Below, piece after piece: positions 1-4,997 of a stretch of 5,402 nt of DNA. The translations under genes were made by a program, and so were the position numbers. Each line of letters begins with the position of its first letter. Position 1 is the stretch's first letter. The notes under the pieces are model-generated. The model was not told the origin of the DNA. It saw nothing but the letters and a program-made list of their open reading frames with translations, and made no database searches. Location of the stretch: contig NZ_CALIBB010000187.1 in NCBI RefSeq assembly GCF_938045595.1, positions 1 to 5,402 on the forward strand, given 5' to 3'. The stretch is from an uncultured Campylobacter sp. (GTDB lineage Bacteria; Campylobacterota; Campylobacteria; Campylobacterales; Campylobacteraceae).

Positions 1-646
1 GCGGCGTAAAGCTTTGGATTTCATCCGTATTTTCGCCTATAAATTTAATCTCTACTGCCCCATACTCAGCGCTTTTTGATTTGCCGAGCCTAGTTGAGCG
101 CTCTAGCGTTTCTTTTGCGCGATTTATGTCGTCTTTGCTCACGTTAGCGTCAAATTTAACGCTAAATCGCCATTTCATTCCGGCCATAAACGCCTCGTAG
201 CCATACATCTGACTATCCATAGAACGTCTTCTTTTTTTATCGTAGGCACTTTTTTGAGAATATTCATATTTTAGGCTAAGTTTTTCTTTTTCGTCATTTA
301 TATAGCCGCTTCGCATCTGTTTGAGCTGGGTAAATTTTTCAAATTCTTCATGGCTTAGTAAGTGATGATTGTAAATTTTGCTGCTATCAAGCTTTTCATG
401 AAAATAGGAAAGCGGAATTTTAAAGAATTCTTTACCCTCCTTGATCGGCGAAGCGTCGCAAAATCTCACAGCGCCGCTATGAAAAATTTTAAAAGGATCG
501 TTAAAGCTGCCGTATCTGCTAGCCGCCATACCTAAAAATGCACTTCCCGGGATAAAATCAAGCGAGCTCATCTTGCTCTGCGTATTGGAGCTTGCCTGCA
601 AAACAACGGGACTTTTAAAAGTTATCTCAAATCTAAGCTCTCTCAT
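1..646 (-). CDS. csx10: Csx10-like (Cas5-group) RAMP subunit of a type III CRISPR complex, C-terminus outside window
   Basis: About 215 residues are visible, starting MRELRFEITFKSP; the C-terminal part lies beyond the left edge. A RAMP-type first strand (residues 3-14) is followed by FIPGSAFLGMAASRYG (31-46), which fits the 'IPGS-x-x-x-G-x-x-A' motif of Csx10/RAMP proteins. Later come MYGYEAFMAGMKWRFSVKF (147-165) and RLGKSKSAEYGAVEI (186-200), which resemble the 'F-x-YE-x-x-x-x-G-x-x-F' and 'lGrSrsaxYGxv' glycine-rich signatures of Csx10 as I know them. Csx10 is the Cas5-group subunit that is expected to hold the crRNA 5' handle in III-D complexes. A charged stretch at 98-142 (KLSLKYEYSQK..DKKRRR) separates the conserved parts. 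The ORF follows the Csm3-like gene with a 1-nt (TGATG) or 4-nt (ATGA) stop/start overlap. I chose the ATG at 646-644 because AAGGAG sits 5 nt upstream of it but only 2 nt from the ATG at 649-647. It could instead be another Cas5/Cas7 RAMP; membership of the RAMP superfamily is much surer than the family name. Confidence 0.7.
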   Translation of the reverse strand, partial: MRELRFEITFKSPVVLQASSNTQSKMSSLDFIPGSAFLGMAASRYGSFNDPFKIFHSGAVRFCDASPIKEGKEFFKIPLSYFHEKLDSSKIYNHHLLSHEEFEKFTQLKQMRSGYINDEKEKLSLKYEYSQKSAYDKKRRRSMDSQMYGYEAFMAGMKWRFSVKFDANVSKDDINRAKETLERSTRLGKSKSAEYGAVEIKFIGENTDEIQSFTP

Positions 647-1215
647 CATAGCTCCTTAACTTTAAATTCGCATCTACCAAGGCCTCGGTTGCGGTTTAGC
701 CCCATCCGCTTTATCATCTCTAGCGCGCGTTTTAAATTTTGGGCGATTTCGTCGCTTACATTTTGGATCTCGCCTTTTAAACTTATAGGCAAAACCACCT
801 CTATATCTCTTAGCGAATTATCTGCCGCAATGCCGTTGTCGTCGATTTTGGTAGCCGAAATGATTTCAAAAAGATTGCGCTGCAAGTTATTTGACGTAAT
901 TTCAGTAGCGATTTTTTCATCTATCGTAGCGCTACTAAAATAGCACTGTGCCTGCGTAGTATCGTCGTTTTCGTTTTGCTCATTGCCATTATTTTGCTTA
1001 TTTTTGCCGCCTCGTGAGCCGAAGCACTTATCTATATCATTCGCATCCCAAAATAGCTCCGCTGCCTCGCGCACAAGTCCTTTTATCGTTTTGCCCGGTA
1101 CATACGGAAGCCCTGCGGAGTTTTTTACCACATAGCTATCAAGCGCCGCTCCACCGCTAAGGCCGCTACTAACATGCCAATAGTCGAAAAATTTAAGCTC
1201 GTAATTTATCGTCAT
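646..1215 (-). CDS. Small Csm3-like Cas7 RAMP backbone subunit (type III CRISPR effector)
   Basis: This 189-residue protein is short for a Csm3/Cmr4 family member, which usually exceeds 200 residues. The N-terminus has the RAMP fold signature: a strand with FDYWHVSSGLSGGAALDSYV (10-29), then GLPYVPGKTIKGLVREAA (35-52), the 'LPyIPGssLKGxxR' motif of Csm3. D26 aligns with the aspartate (D33 in Streptococcus thermophilus Csm3) that cleaves target RNA, so this subunit may be a target-RNA nuclease (inference). FGSRGG (65-70) begins a low-complexity, Asn-rich loop (71-90) of the kind that interrupts Cas7 proteins. The C-terminal GLNRNRGLGRCEF (172-184) is the glycine-rich RAMP loop. The start at 1215 is preceded by GGAGGG 5 nt upstream, and the first 23 nt overlap the 3' end of cas10. 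Subunits of this kind form the filament along the crRNA. The exact family (Csm3, Cmr4 or Csm5-like) is not settled. Confidence 0.85.
   Translation of the reverse strand: MTINYELKFFDYWHVSSGLSGGAALDSYVVKNSAGLPYVPGKTIKGLVREAAELFWDANDIDKCFGSRGGKNKQNNGNEQNENDDTTQAQCYFSSATIDEKIATEITSNNLQRNLFEIISATKIDDNGIAADNSLRDIEVVLPISLKGEIQNVSDEIAQNLKRALEMIKRMGLNRNRGLGRCEFKVKEL
652..657 (-). promoter_or_regulatory. Ribosome binding site that decides the csx10-like start
   Basis: AAGGAG on the minus strand lies inside the last codons of the upstream RAMP gene. Two ATGs follow in tandem (649-647 and 646-644), both overlapping the upstream TGA. The spacing is 2 nt to the first and 5 nt to the second, so the second is the better start. 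The arrangement implies translational coupling. Confidence 0.6.
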
Positions 1216-2776
1216 TTTTGCCCTCCACTTTTTTATCTTCTGTGCCCGAAGTAACGGAGAGAAACTGCAACACGTCGTAAATAGGCGTCTTTTGCGCTCC
1301 GTCCTTTTCTAAAATCAAATTTCCGCACGACAACTCGCCGTAAAGAGCCTTCAGAGCGCCATCGAATTCACTTTTGTTTTCTAGAATTTCATTTATTCTA
1401 TCAAGCATAACTTTGGCTAATCTATCGTTTATGCCAAGCTCCTTTATCCACTCTCGCAATTTGCCTTTGGGGCTGTTTTCGTCGCGATACATTTCGGCCA
1501 AATTTATAAAATTCCCTATCTTTGGCTCGTTTTTTGACTTGGTCGTATCACCCAAATAATAAGGTCCGAAATCACATCTGATTTCGCTAGCGTTTTTGCC
1601 ATCGGCCGCGCGCCCTTCTTTTTCGCCCCCGATCGTCAGTTCATCTTTTATAAATTTATCCCAACTTTGGAAATTCGAGCTTTGGACGTTATGAAACATT
1701 AAGCAGCTTGGCGCTATGTCTTTTTCGGCATCGTTTACGTAGCGATCCTTGCTGTGCTTTTTTGCCGCGCCGCAAAGCTCCTCAGCTAGAGCTACCGCAT
1801 AATGAAACGGGAATTTTTCGTTACAATAAGCAATCCCCGCGCACATCGTGAGCTTTTCCTTTATATCGGGCTTTTTCTTGTCCGTTTCCTTTTCAAATTC
1901 CTCGATAAAATTTTTAGTAAATTCTAACGCTATATCCGCATCGCAAACCGCCGTCATATCGTCGCCGCTTAAAATTAGCGCTTTTATCTTTAGATCATCT
2001 TTGCCAAGAGCGACTTTTGTTTTTACTTTGGCATTGGCAAATGCATCTTTCGTAGCTTCATCAAGCGCCTGCGAAAATCTAGCTATAGCTCCAGCATCAT
2101 CGCTCTTTTTTACGACTTCGACTAAATTTTTAACTAAGACGCCAAGCCCGTTCCCGTCTGCGTGGATAACGGCTAGTTTATTTTTCTTATTTGAAATTTG
2201 GCTAAATTCTTTTAATTCCTTAGCTCCCGGGTGTCTCTTAAACCACCTTCCGTGCGCTTCTCTCTTTTGAACGGACGAAATGTCTAATGCATCATCGTCA
2301 TCAAATTTTACGATAGGTCGCGCCGTTTTGGGCGCAAGAGCCATAAAATTTATGCTCATATCAAGCGGCAAGCTCGGGCGGTTGCGCTGGGTTTTTAGCT
2401 TTTGTTCAAGCTCTTTCGATGCCGTTCCGTAGTCGTTGCCGTTATAAGGAGCGGCGGCCTGAGAAATGGTAATGCCGTAAGCATTTTGCATTATCTTTTT
2501 AGGCAGATCCCTGACGATCTTTTTTAAATTTTCCTTGCCATCTACGATCGCTCTAAAATTTCCCGCGGCATTAAGCAAAATTTGCTCTACTAAGCCGTTC
2601 GCCCTTAGTTCGTCGAAGACGCCAAATATCGCGCCGTTGCTCTCTTGCTTGTCATTAAATTTTTGTCCGAGCGAGTCTATTATTTCGCTGGCACCGATGA
2701 TCTCTTGCAACTTGTTCGTGGCGTAAATATACTCTTGTATACCCTGGATACTCGTGCCGTATAGGTATTTAGCCAT
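1193..2776 (-). CDS. cas10: Cas10 large subunit, HD-less, with palm/cyclase SGDD motif
   Basis: This 527-residue protein is shorter than typical Cas10 (roughly 650-1000 residues). It begins directly with a palm-like segment, LYGTSIQGIQEYIYATNK (5-22), related to the 'IQ-x-FI-x-x-x-x-x-LxxxSxxls' start of Cmr2/Csm1 palm domains. The second palm carries AVIHADGNGLGVL (202-214), whose D207 should bind metal, and LILSGDDMTAV (267-277). The latter is the GGDD hairpin with Ser in place of the first Gly. MCAGIAYCNEKFPFHYAVALAEEL (starting at 311), followed by GAAKK (to 340), is the typical 'sAGIa...P...A...AExL...AK' helix after the palm. The region 420-500 is helical and resembles a Cas10 C-terminal domain. 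No His-Asp dipeptide occurs anywhere, so the N-terminal HD DNase is absent. Known Cas10 proteins make cyclic oligoadenylate when target RNA binds; the aspartates needed for this are present, but activity is inference. It is the first gene of the cas operon, with AAGGAGG 4 nt before the ATG. Confidence 0.9.
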   Translation of the reverse strand: MAKYLYGTSIQGIQEYIYATNKLQEIIGASEIIDSLGQKFNDKQESNGAIFGVFDELRANGLVEQILLNAAGNFRAIVDGKENLKKIVRDLPKKIMQNAYGITISQAAAPYNGNDYGTASKELEQKLKTQRNRPSLPLDMSINFMALAPKTARPIVKFDDDDALDISSVQKREAHGRWFKRHPGAKELKEFSQISNKKNKLAVIHADGNGLGVLVKNLVEVVKKSDDAGAIARFSQALDEATKDAFANAKVKTKVALGKDDLKIKALILSGDDMTAVCDADIALEFTKNFIEEFEKETDKKKPDIKEKLTMCAGIAYCNEKFPFHYAVALAEELCGAAKKHSKDRYVNDAEKDIAPSCLMFHNVQSSNFQSWDKFIKDELTIGGEKEGRAADGKNASEIRCDFGPYYLGDTTKSKNEPKIGNFINLAEMYRDENSPKGKLREWIKELGINDRLAKVMLDRINEILENKSEFDGALKALYGELSCGNLILEKDGAQKTPIYDVLQFLSVTSGTEDKKVEGKNDDKLRA

Positions 2777-2780
2777 CTTG

Positions 2781-2812
2781 CCTCCTTTTCGTTATATTTT
2801 TGAAATTTTATC
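2781..2812 (-). promoter_or_regulatory. cas10 ribosome site and possible weak -10 box
   Basis: AAGGAGG (2781-2787, minus strand) is a strong ribosome site 4 nt from the cas10 ATG. GATAAAAT at 2805-2812, preceded by TGC, could be an extended -10 in AT-rich DNA. No -35 is evident, which is usual in Campylobacter. The operon may instead be read from the promoter of the short ORF at 2823-3074, whose stop is only 46 nt upstream of cas10. No terminator-like hairpin lies between them. Confidence 0.35.
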
Positions 2813-2822
2813 GCAACTAAAC

Positions 2823-3074
2823 TTAAATTATTTTTTGAAAAATTACACAAAATGAACTAGCCGAAGCGACGCCTCGTGCTAGCCCGAATTTATTGTCTAG
2901 TCCTACCGCAAAAGACACGCTGTCCGTTATATCCTTGCCTTTGATGTAAAAATCGAGTGTAGGAACGTACGAGCCGTAATTGCTCGGAGCGATATTGGCT
3001 AAATTCGGCACCTCCTGCGCCAAAGCGCCACTCATAGCTCCAGCCGCTGCTAGCGACAACACAATCTTTTTCAT
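2823..3074 (-). CDS. Short exported protein of unknown function, probably a truncated remnant
   Basis: This 83-residue ORF starts with a clear Sec signal peptide, MKKIVLSLAAAGAMSGALA, with an Ala-x-Ala-like cleavage site before QEVPNL (about residue 20). The mature part would be only about 64 residues: PSNYGSYVPTLDFYIKGK, then SVSFAVGLDNKFGLARGVA. I do not recognise a family. The last residues (SSFCVIFQKII) are encoded by AT-rich, intergenic-looking DNA. This suggests that a longer secreted or outer-membrane gene lost its 3' end where the cas operon begins. The start has AAGGGAG upstream and a good promoter module at 3117-3158. The gene lies immediately upstream of cas10 in the same direction. 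It may be an intact small periplasmic protein; truncation is inference. Confidence 0.6.
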   Translation of the reverse strand: MKKIVLSLAAAGAMSGALAQEVPNLANIAPSNYGSYVPTLDFYIKGKDITDSVSFAVGLDNKFGLARGVASASSFCVIFQKII

Positions 3075-3116
3075 TACAACTCCCTTAATTGATCTCGTAG
3101 GCGTTTTACCTCCGAG

Positions 3117-3158
3117 TTTGAGCGCAATTATAGTGAGCCATAGTGTCAGATTCTGTCA
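3117..3158 (-). promoter_or_regulatory. Promoter module copy 1: TATAAT plus tandem TGACA operator
   Basis: Read on the minus strand: two TGACA boxes (3154-3158 and 3144-3148) separated by GAATC, giving a 10-bp period; then 11 nt; then TATAAT (3127-3132); then 2 nt and CGCTCAAA (3117-3124). The boxes cover the place where a -35 would lie. Direct repeats about one helical turn apart over a -35 are typical of OmpR-family activator sites (PhoB is the classic case). The module matches 4852-4893 at 31 of 42 positions with no gaps. It drives the short exported ORF, whose ATG starts 52 nt beyond the -10. Confidence 0.7.
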
Positions 3159-3185
3159 GCCAAGGGAAAACTTTGAAAAATGAGA

Positions 3186-3203
3186 GGGAAATTTTAATTA
3201 AAT
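3186..3203 (-). repeat. Decayed CRISPR repeat half next to the orphan repeat
   Basis: On the plus strand, GGGAAATTTTAATTAAAT matches the last 18 nt of the array repeat (GGGAAATTCTAATCAAAT) at 16 of 18 positions. The 5' half of the would-be repeat (from 3167) is not recognisable. It ends 37 nt before the orphan repeat at 3241, close to the 36-40 nt spacer length of the live array. It therefore reads as a fossil repeat-spacer unit. The sequence is AT-rich, so the match alone would be weak; the in-register spacing is the main support. Confidence 0.45.
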
Positions 3204-3240
3204 TAGGGGAGGGTAGATTGAAAATTTTGGGTGCAAAGAG

Positions 3241-3277
3241 GAACCAATCCCCTAGATAGGGGAAATTCTAACCGAAT
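3241..3277 (-). repeat. Orphan degenerate CRISPR repeat
   Basis: This 37-nt segment matches the array repeat at 31 of 37 positions without gaps. Differences are at repeat positions 2, 3 and 4 (TTT to AAC), 18 (C to A), 32 (T to C) and 34 (A to G). The core is intact except position 18, where the change makes TCCCCTA and TAGGGGA perfectly complementary, giving a stronger inverted repeat than in the live repeat. It lies about 1.7 kb from the array, downstream of the lipoprotein gene at 3355-4008 and upstream of the promoter module at 3117-3158. It is probably a relic of an array end. A retained role as a transcript hairpin is possible. Confidence 0.85.
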
Positions 3278-3354
3278 TCCTCGCTACCTAAAACCATTCC
3301 TAGCAAAAGCCGTATTTATTGATCCATTCTACCTCATTCATCCGACTCTCTTAT

Positions 3355-4008
3355 TTAGTTTAACTCATTATTTTCAAATGCTTTTTTCGGAATTTTACTT
3401 AAGATAGTGTTGAGCTTCGCTCCGGTGTAAGTTGCAGTATGGATGATGATCTTTACTGGCGTAAAGCCATCTTGATAGTTGTTGAAAGCCGATTTTACTT
3501 CAACAAAATTTATCATCATTGAAGCCATATCTCCTTCCACATCCGTTTCGGTAAGTAACGGAAATTCATCAAATAAGCATAGGGAAGTACCATCAAAGCA
3601 ATTCTTTTGTGCTTTTCGGAACTGAGTGTCGAAAGGAACTAGAGCAACAACTTCGGCGTTTAGCCTGCCCGAATATCTTTTAAACTTATTTTTCCCGCTA
3701 CTCTTAACTGCGCGCTCATAAACACGTAACGGTGCAGCTCCTTTTGAAGCTAAAAAGCTTTTAACTTCCGAAAGCTTTACATCGTTTTCGTAATCGGCTA
3801 CCTTAAGCGAATTATCAAAGTAATCGTTTCCATATTGAGATTTTTCGCCCATATCAAATAAGACGATTAGCTCGTTAGCAAGCCTTCTGCTTTGAAAGTT
3901 GGTCGTAAACTCATCTTTTCTATTAACCCTTCCATAGTAGCTTTCCGGGTCCGGTTCTACACATCCTATTAAAAATATAGCAATTAATACTAAAAACAGT
4001 GTTCTCAT
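3355..4008 (-). CDS. Predicted lipoprotein of unknown function
   Basis: This 217-residue protein begins with a short signal peptide and a lipobox: MRTLFLVLIAIFLIGC, with L13-I-G-C16. The cysteine would be lipidated and the protein membrane-anchored; Val at +2 does not resemble the classic inner-membrane retention Asp. The mature part is soluble, with mixed alpha/beta character and no further membrane helix. Visible segments include NELIVLFDMGEKS (45-57), VVALVPFDTQF (120-130), a Cys pair NCFDGTSLCLF (136-146), and a C-terminal VKIIIHTATYTGAKLN (185-200). I do not recognise the family. AAGGAAGG lies 8 nt before the ATG. It follows the other lipoprotein gene by 161 nt in the same direction and has no copy of the tandem-TGACA promoter, so the two may share a transcript. 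Downstream of it lies the orphan CRISPR repeat. Confidence 0.8.
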   Translation of the reverse strand: MRTLFLVLIAIFLIGCVEPDPESYYGRVNRKDEFTTNFQSRRLANELIVLFDMGEKSQYGNDYFDNSLKVADYENDVKLSEVKSFLASKGAAPLRVYERAVKSSGKNKFKRYSGRLNAEVVALVPFDTQFRKAQKNCFDGTSLCLFDEFPLLTETDVEGDMASMMINFVEVKSAFNNYQDGFTPVKIIIHTATYTGAKLNTILSKIPKKAFENNELN

Positions 4009-4169
4009 AACATTTTCCTTCCTTTAAATTTATAAACAATCGGGCAATTTGAAAAGCCGGTTATTCTATCCGTTGCATCGCCTTCCAATTGAGGCAAAGC
4101 AAAATTAGCTATCTTATTTAACTCTCGCGGCGAATACTCGATAATCAATTGTCAGGTAGTTGAACTTAC

Positions 4170-4775
4170 CTACTTTTCATTATACGCTTTGTAACCTGCA
4201 AAATCATAAGTACTTTTATCGATCTCTTTCCTTGTTTCATAATCAATAAAAATAAGATCAAGTGATGAGCCTAACTCCATTAGTTCTCCGATCTCATTAG
4301 AAGAATAAAGCAATTGAGCCATTCGCTCTTTTAAAAAGTTAATAAAGGTATAGGCGTCCTCATTTTTTCCATCTTTTTCATTTTGGGCTTTAACTTTATG
4401 GGGTGTAATCTCTACAATCATGTTAAGCTTTTTATTTTCCCTATCACAAGTCGCTGGTTTATACACCAAACCATATTCTCGCCAGTATAGCCCTGGGCGG
4501 TTATCGTCATTAAAAGCTTTATCTAATAAAGAAACGCTATACTCTCCTCTTGGAGCGATCTGGATTCTATCCCCATACTTATCTTTATCAAGGAACGACT
4601 TTGCCTTACGTATAGATTCCTCATATCTTTCCTTATCCTTATTCTCTCTAAGGATACACCAAACATCTAGCTGCTGAGCCATTACCGTTTCTTTATCGGG
4701 CGGCATTACGATAAAACAACCAGAAAATACAACTCCGATCAAACCGAGTAAAAACACTTTAAACAAAATTTTCAT
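4170..4775 (-). CDS. Predicted lipoprotein of unknown function, next to CRISPR array
   Basis: This 201-residue protein has the signal peptide MKILFKVFLLGLIGVVFSGC, with lipobox F17-S-G-C20 and a mature end CFIVMPPDKE. The body is charged and mostly helical: LRENKDKERYEESIRKAKSF (42-61), then a strand-rich middle with YGDRIQIAPRGEYSVSLL and NMIVEITPHKV, a helix INFLKERMAQLLYSSNEIGE, and a C-terminal LDLIFIDYETRKEID. Only two further cysteines (W-C-I near 40 and T-C-D near 110) are present. No family is recognised, and it shows no obvious similarity to the neighbouring lipoprotein. AAAGGAG lies 5 nt before the ATG. It is transcribed away from the array's trailing end from the promoter module at 4852-4893. 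A regulated cell-envelope role is a reasonable guess; a defence role would rest on position alone. Confidence 0.8.
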   Translation of the reverse strand: MKILFKVFLLGLIGVVFSGCFIVMPPDKETVMAQQLDVWCILRENKDKERYEESIRKAKSFLDKDKYGDRIQIAPRGEYSVSLLDKAFNDDNRPGLYWREYGLVYKPATCDRENKKLNMIVEITPHKVKAQNEKDGKNEDAYTFINFLKERMAQLLYSSNEIGELMELGSSLDLIFIDYETRKEIDKSTYDFAGYKAYNEK

Positions 4776-4851
4776 ACTTTCTCCTTTGTTTTAAAATTCT
4801 TTTTCGAAAAATAACAAAATTATTCATGGAATTCAAACCCACCATGTCAAC

Positions 4852-4893
4852 TTTGAGCGTGATTATAAGGAGTTTAGTTGTCAAATTCTGTCA
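4852..4893 (-). promoter_or_regulatory. Promoter module copy 2: TATAAT plus tandem TGACA operator
   Basis: Read on the minus strand: TGACA (4889-4893), GAATT, TGACA (4879-4883), 11 nt, TATAAT (4862-4867), 2 nt, CGCTCAAA (4852-4859). All distances equal those of copy 1 at 3117-3158. The 11-nt gap between operator and -10 is poorly conserved (3 of 11), whereas the boxes are conserved at 28 of 31 outside it and at 0 of 2 in the short linker. This is the pattern expected of selected sites. It serves the lipoprotein gene at 4170-4775, whose ATG starts 86 nt beyond the -10. Confidence 0.7.
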
Positions 4894-4942
4894 ATTTACG
4901 GAGTGCTTTTAAAAAATCCATTAAATTTTAGTCGTATATCTT

Positions 4943-4957
4943 GAAATTTAATCAAAT
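4943..4957 (-). repeat. Decayed terminal CRISPR repeat half, in register with the array
   Basis: On the plus strand, GAAATTTAATCAAAT equals the 3' tail of the array repeat, GAAATTCTAATCAAAT, with a single C deleted. The rest of the repeat is not recognisable. Between it and the first degenerate repeat (4998) lie exactly 40 nt, the standard spacer length here, and that 40-nt stretch has an open plus-sense frame (QRDHTALSEAKPV). It is best read as the oldest, eroded repeat of the array plus its fossil spacer. Confidence 0.55.
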
Positions 4958-4997
4958 CAGCGTGATCACACAGCATTATCCGAGGCAAAACCCGTTT

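Noticed and set aside
1848..2270. 140-codon plus-strand ORF inside cas10
   Set aside because: It is exactly antisense to the conserved palm motifs of cas10, has low-complexity Ser/Phe/Ala-rich content typical of antisense frames, and lacks a convincing ribosome site.
2980..3183. 67-codon plus-strand ORF opposite the short exported ORF
   Set aside because: It runs through the minus-strand promoter module and signal peptide, and has no ribosome site or family likeness.
3291..3303. AAACCATTCCTAG as a further degenerate repeat right of the orphan
   Set aside because: The match to the repeat 5' half needs gaps, lacks the GGGG arm, and is only 13 nt from the orphan, which is not a spacer distance.
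4038..4050. AATCGGGCAATTT as a CRISPR repeat fragment between the lipoprotein genes
   Set aside because: It is short with a substitution and a gap, with no repeat neighbours at spacer distance; chance is a sufficient explanation.
4149..4154. Third copy of the TGACA promoter module before the lipoprotein gene at 3355-4008
   Set aside because: A single TGTCA is present, but there is no second box 10 bp away and no TATAAT 11 nt from it.
4154..4171. Inverted repeat AGGTAG/TTACCT overlapping the stop of the distal lipoprotein gene, as a terminator
   Set aside because: The stem is only 6 bp including a G-T pair and is not followed by a T-run on the minus strand, so it does not qualify as an intrinsic terminator.
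4420..4677. 85-codon plus-strand ORF opposite the distal lipoprotein gene
   Set aside because: It is Ser/Leu-rich antisense shadow of a gene with a clear lipobox, ribosome site and promoter.
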